From NCBI RefSeq assembly GCF_012524115.1, contig NZ_JAAZWB010000073.1, positions 1 to 45,446 of the forward strand: a DNA stretch of 45,446 nucleotides, read 5' to 3'. Below, piece after piece: positions 44,876 through 45,446 of this stretch (positions are counted from its first letter, which is position 1; each line of letters begins with the position of its first letter). The notes below the pieces were generated by a model. That model saw only the letters and a list, made by a program, of their open reading frames with translations. It made no database searches and was not told the origin of the DNA. The stretch is from Bacillus sp. RO1 (lineage in GTDB: Bacteria; Bacillota; Bacilli; Bacillales; Bacillaceae_I). Made by a program: the position numbers and the translations under genes.

Positions 44876-44940
44876 AAATCGAACTCCTCCTTTTGTTCCT
44901 GTTTGGACTTATCTTGCATCCAAACAATCTGCCTACATTT

Positions 44941-44962
44941 CCTTTCTTAATTGAAAGAAAGG
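44941..44962. other. Inverted repeat in the hpf leader
   Basis: CCTTTCTT and AAGAAAGG arms (44941-44948 and 44955-44962) around 6 bp, in the leader between the sigma-B promoter and hpf. It could fold in the mRNA. Confidence 0.4.
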
Positions 44963-45000
44963 TTAAGCTTGCGTGAAGCTTATGTAAACATATTTCTACA

Positions 45001-45026
45001 ATACCCAACAGAAATCCTGCTTAAAC
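45001..45026 (-). promoter_or_regulatory. Sigma-B promoter of hpf
   Basis: On the minus strand GTTTAA (45021-45026), a 14-bp spacer and GGGTAT (45001-45006) match the sigma-B consensus without a mismatch. Confidence 0.88.
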
Positions 45027-45144
45027 GTAAAAGATTTGTGAAGAATTTGTGAAGGGGTGAGTTTGGCTTGTTCTGGTGGGGTGAAACAAGTATATGCGGG
45101 GGTTGGGGAAAACTTTCGTAAAATTTATAGGTTACATTTAACTT

Positions 45145-45272
45145 CCTGTTTCCTTTCGTTCCGGTTGTTCGCTTTCCGCGGGGCGTGTGCTTGAGCCTCC
45201 TCGCTCCGCTGCGGGGTCTCAAGCTACCGCTATCTCCCGCTGGAGTCGAACCCCCTGCACTGCAGGAACAGG
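45145..45272 (+). repeat. Dispersed structured repeat, copy F
   Basis: Bounded by CCTGTTTCC (45145-45153) and GGAACAGG (45265-45272), a terminal inverted repeat different from those of D and E. The interior has TTCGCTTTCCGCGGGGCG, GCTTGAGCCTCCTCGCTCCG, GGGGTCTCAAGCTACCGCTA and CCCGCTGGAGTC. The region 45027-45446 holds no credible gene. Confidence 0.87.
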
Positions 45273-45397
45273 GGGGATTTGCATAAAATTTTCACCCCCT
45301 TTAACAGGAAGGAAAGAATAAAGAGGCTGGGACAAAACTAAAAAAGCCTAATAAAAGACGAACAATTTAGGTGTCATAGGTATTGGCTCTAAATACC

Positions 45398-45446
45398 GCT
45401 GTTGATCTCCACAAATGGCTTCGCTTTCCTAGGGGCGGTGCTTGAG
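45398..45446 (+). repeat. Dispersed structured repeat, copy G, cut by window end
   Basis: GCTGTTGAT, then ACAAATGGCTTCGCTTTCCT, GGGGCG and GCTTGAG match the left third of copy D. The rest lies beyond the window. It is only about 125 bp after copy F. Confidence 0.8.

Noticed and set aside
44980-45222. 80-residue minus-strand open frame upstream of hpf
   Set aside because: Half of it is repeat F and the rest covers the sigma-B promoter; it has no ribosome binding site.

Overview
The window looks like chromosomal DNA of a low-to-moderate GC Bacillaceae bacterium (Bacillus sensu lato). The gene order closely parallels the Bacillus subtilis stretch from hpf/secA/prfB through ftsEX, ctpB, minJ, csbA-uvrB-uvrA and yvlBCD to hprK-lgt-ppaX-yvoF. 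Ribosome binding sites are of the strong AGGAGG kind, TTG and GTG starts are frequent, and sigma-B-, sigma-W-, LexA-, CcpA- and Fur-like control sites can be read directly. No rRNA, tRNA, complete insertion sequence or CRISPR array was seen.

Layout: 1-418 is a 52-bp tandem repeat array. 438-4410 (minus) is hprK-lgt-yvoD-ppaX-yvoF: HPr kinase/phosphorylase, lipoprotein lipidation, a membrane protein, pyrophosphatase and an acetyltransferase. 4817-6577 (minus) is the envelope-stress operon yvlB-yvlC-yvlD with a sigma-W-like promoter. 7358-12221 (minus) is uvrB-uvrA behind a LexA-like box. 12427-15916 holds a lipoprotein, csbA, a PilZ-like protein, prfC (RF3) and a small basic protein. 16218-21509 is a gluconate module (gnd-gntP-gntK, with a divergent RpiR regulator and a cre site) whose spacers carry copies of a structured dispersed repeat. 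21569-22573 is an IT-superfamily permease.

22765-26848 (minus) is the least ordinary part. It is a compact four-gene operon of acyl carrier protein, AMP-dependent ligase, MBOAT acyltransferase and SGNH/DltD-AlgX-like protein. The architecture is dlt-like but the order is non-dlt and the ligase is divergent. A near-consensus sigma-A promoter lies directly above a sequence matching the Fur box at 14 of 15 positions. I infer an iron-responsive surface or secreted-polymer acylation system.

27151-29916 (minus) is minJ and ctpB. 30273-32233 (plus) is an ECF sigma factor with its membrane anti-sigma factor (DUF4309-like C-terminus). 32342-35360 (minus) is ftsE-ftsX and an EnvC-like M23 peptidase. 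Then come a Vpr-like subtilase, cytochrome c551 (cccB), a YitT-family protein, prfB with its programmed +1 frameshift, secA, and hpf behind a perfect sigma-B promoter. The right end carries two more dispersed repeats, one cut by the window edge.

The genes link logically. HprK/PpaX feed CcpA-dependent repression, which the cre site applies to the gluconate genes. FtsEX sits beside a likely partner hydrolase. MinJ, FtsEX, CtpB, SecA and Lgt form a division and envelope block, and Hpf, CsbA, UvrBA and YvlBCD a stress block.
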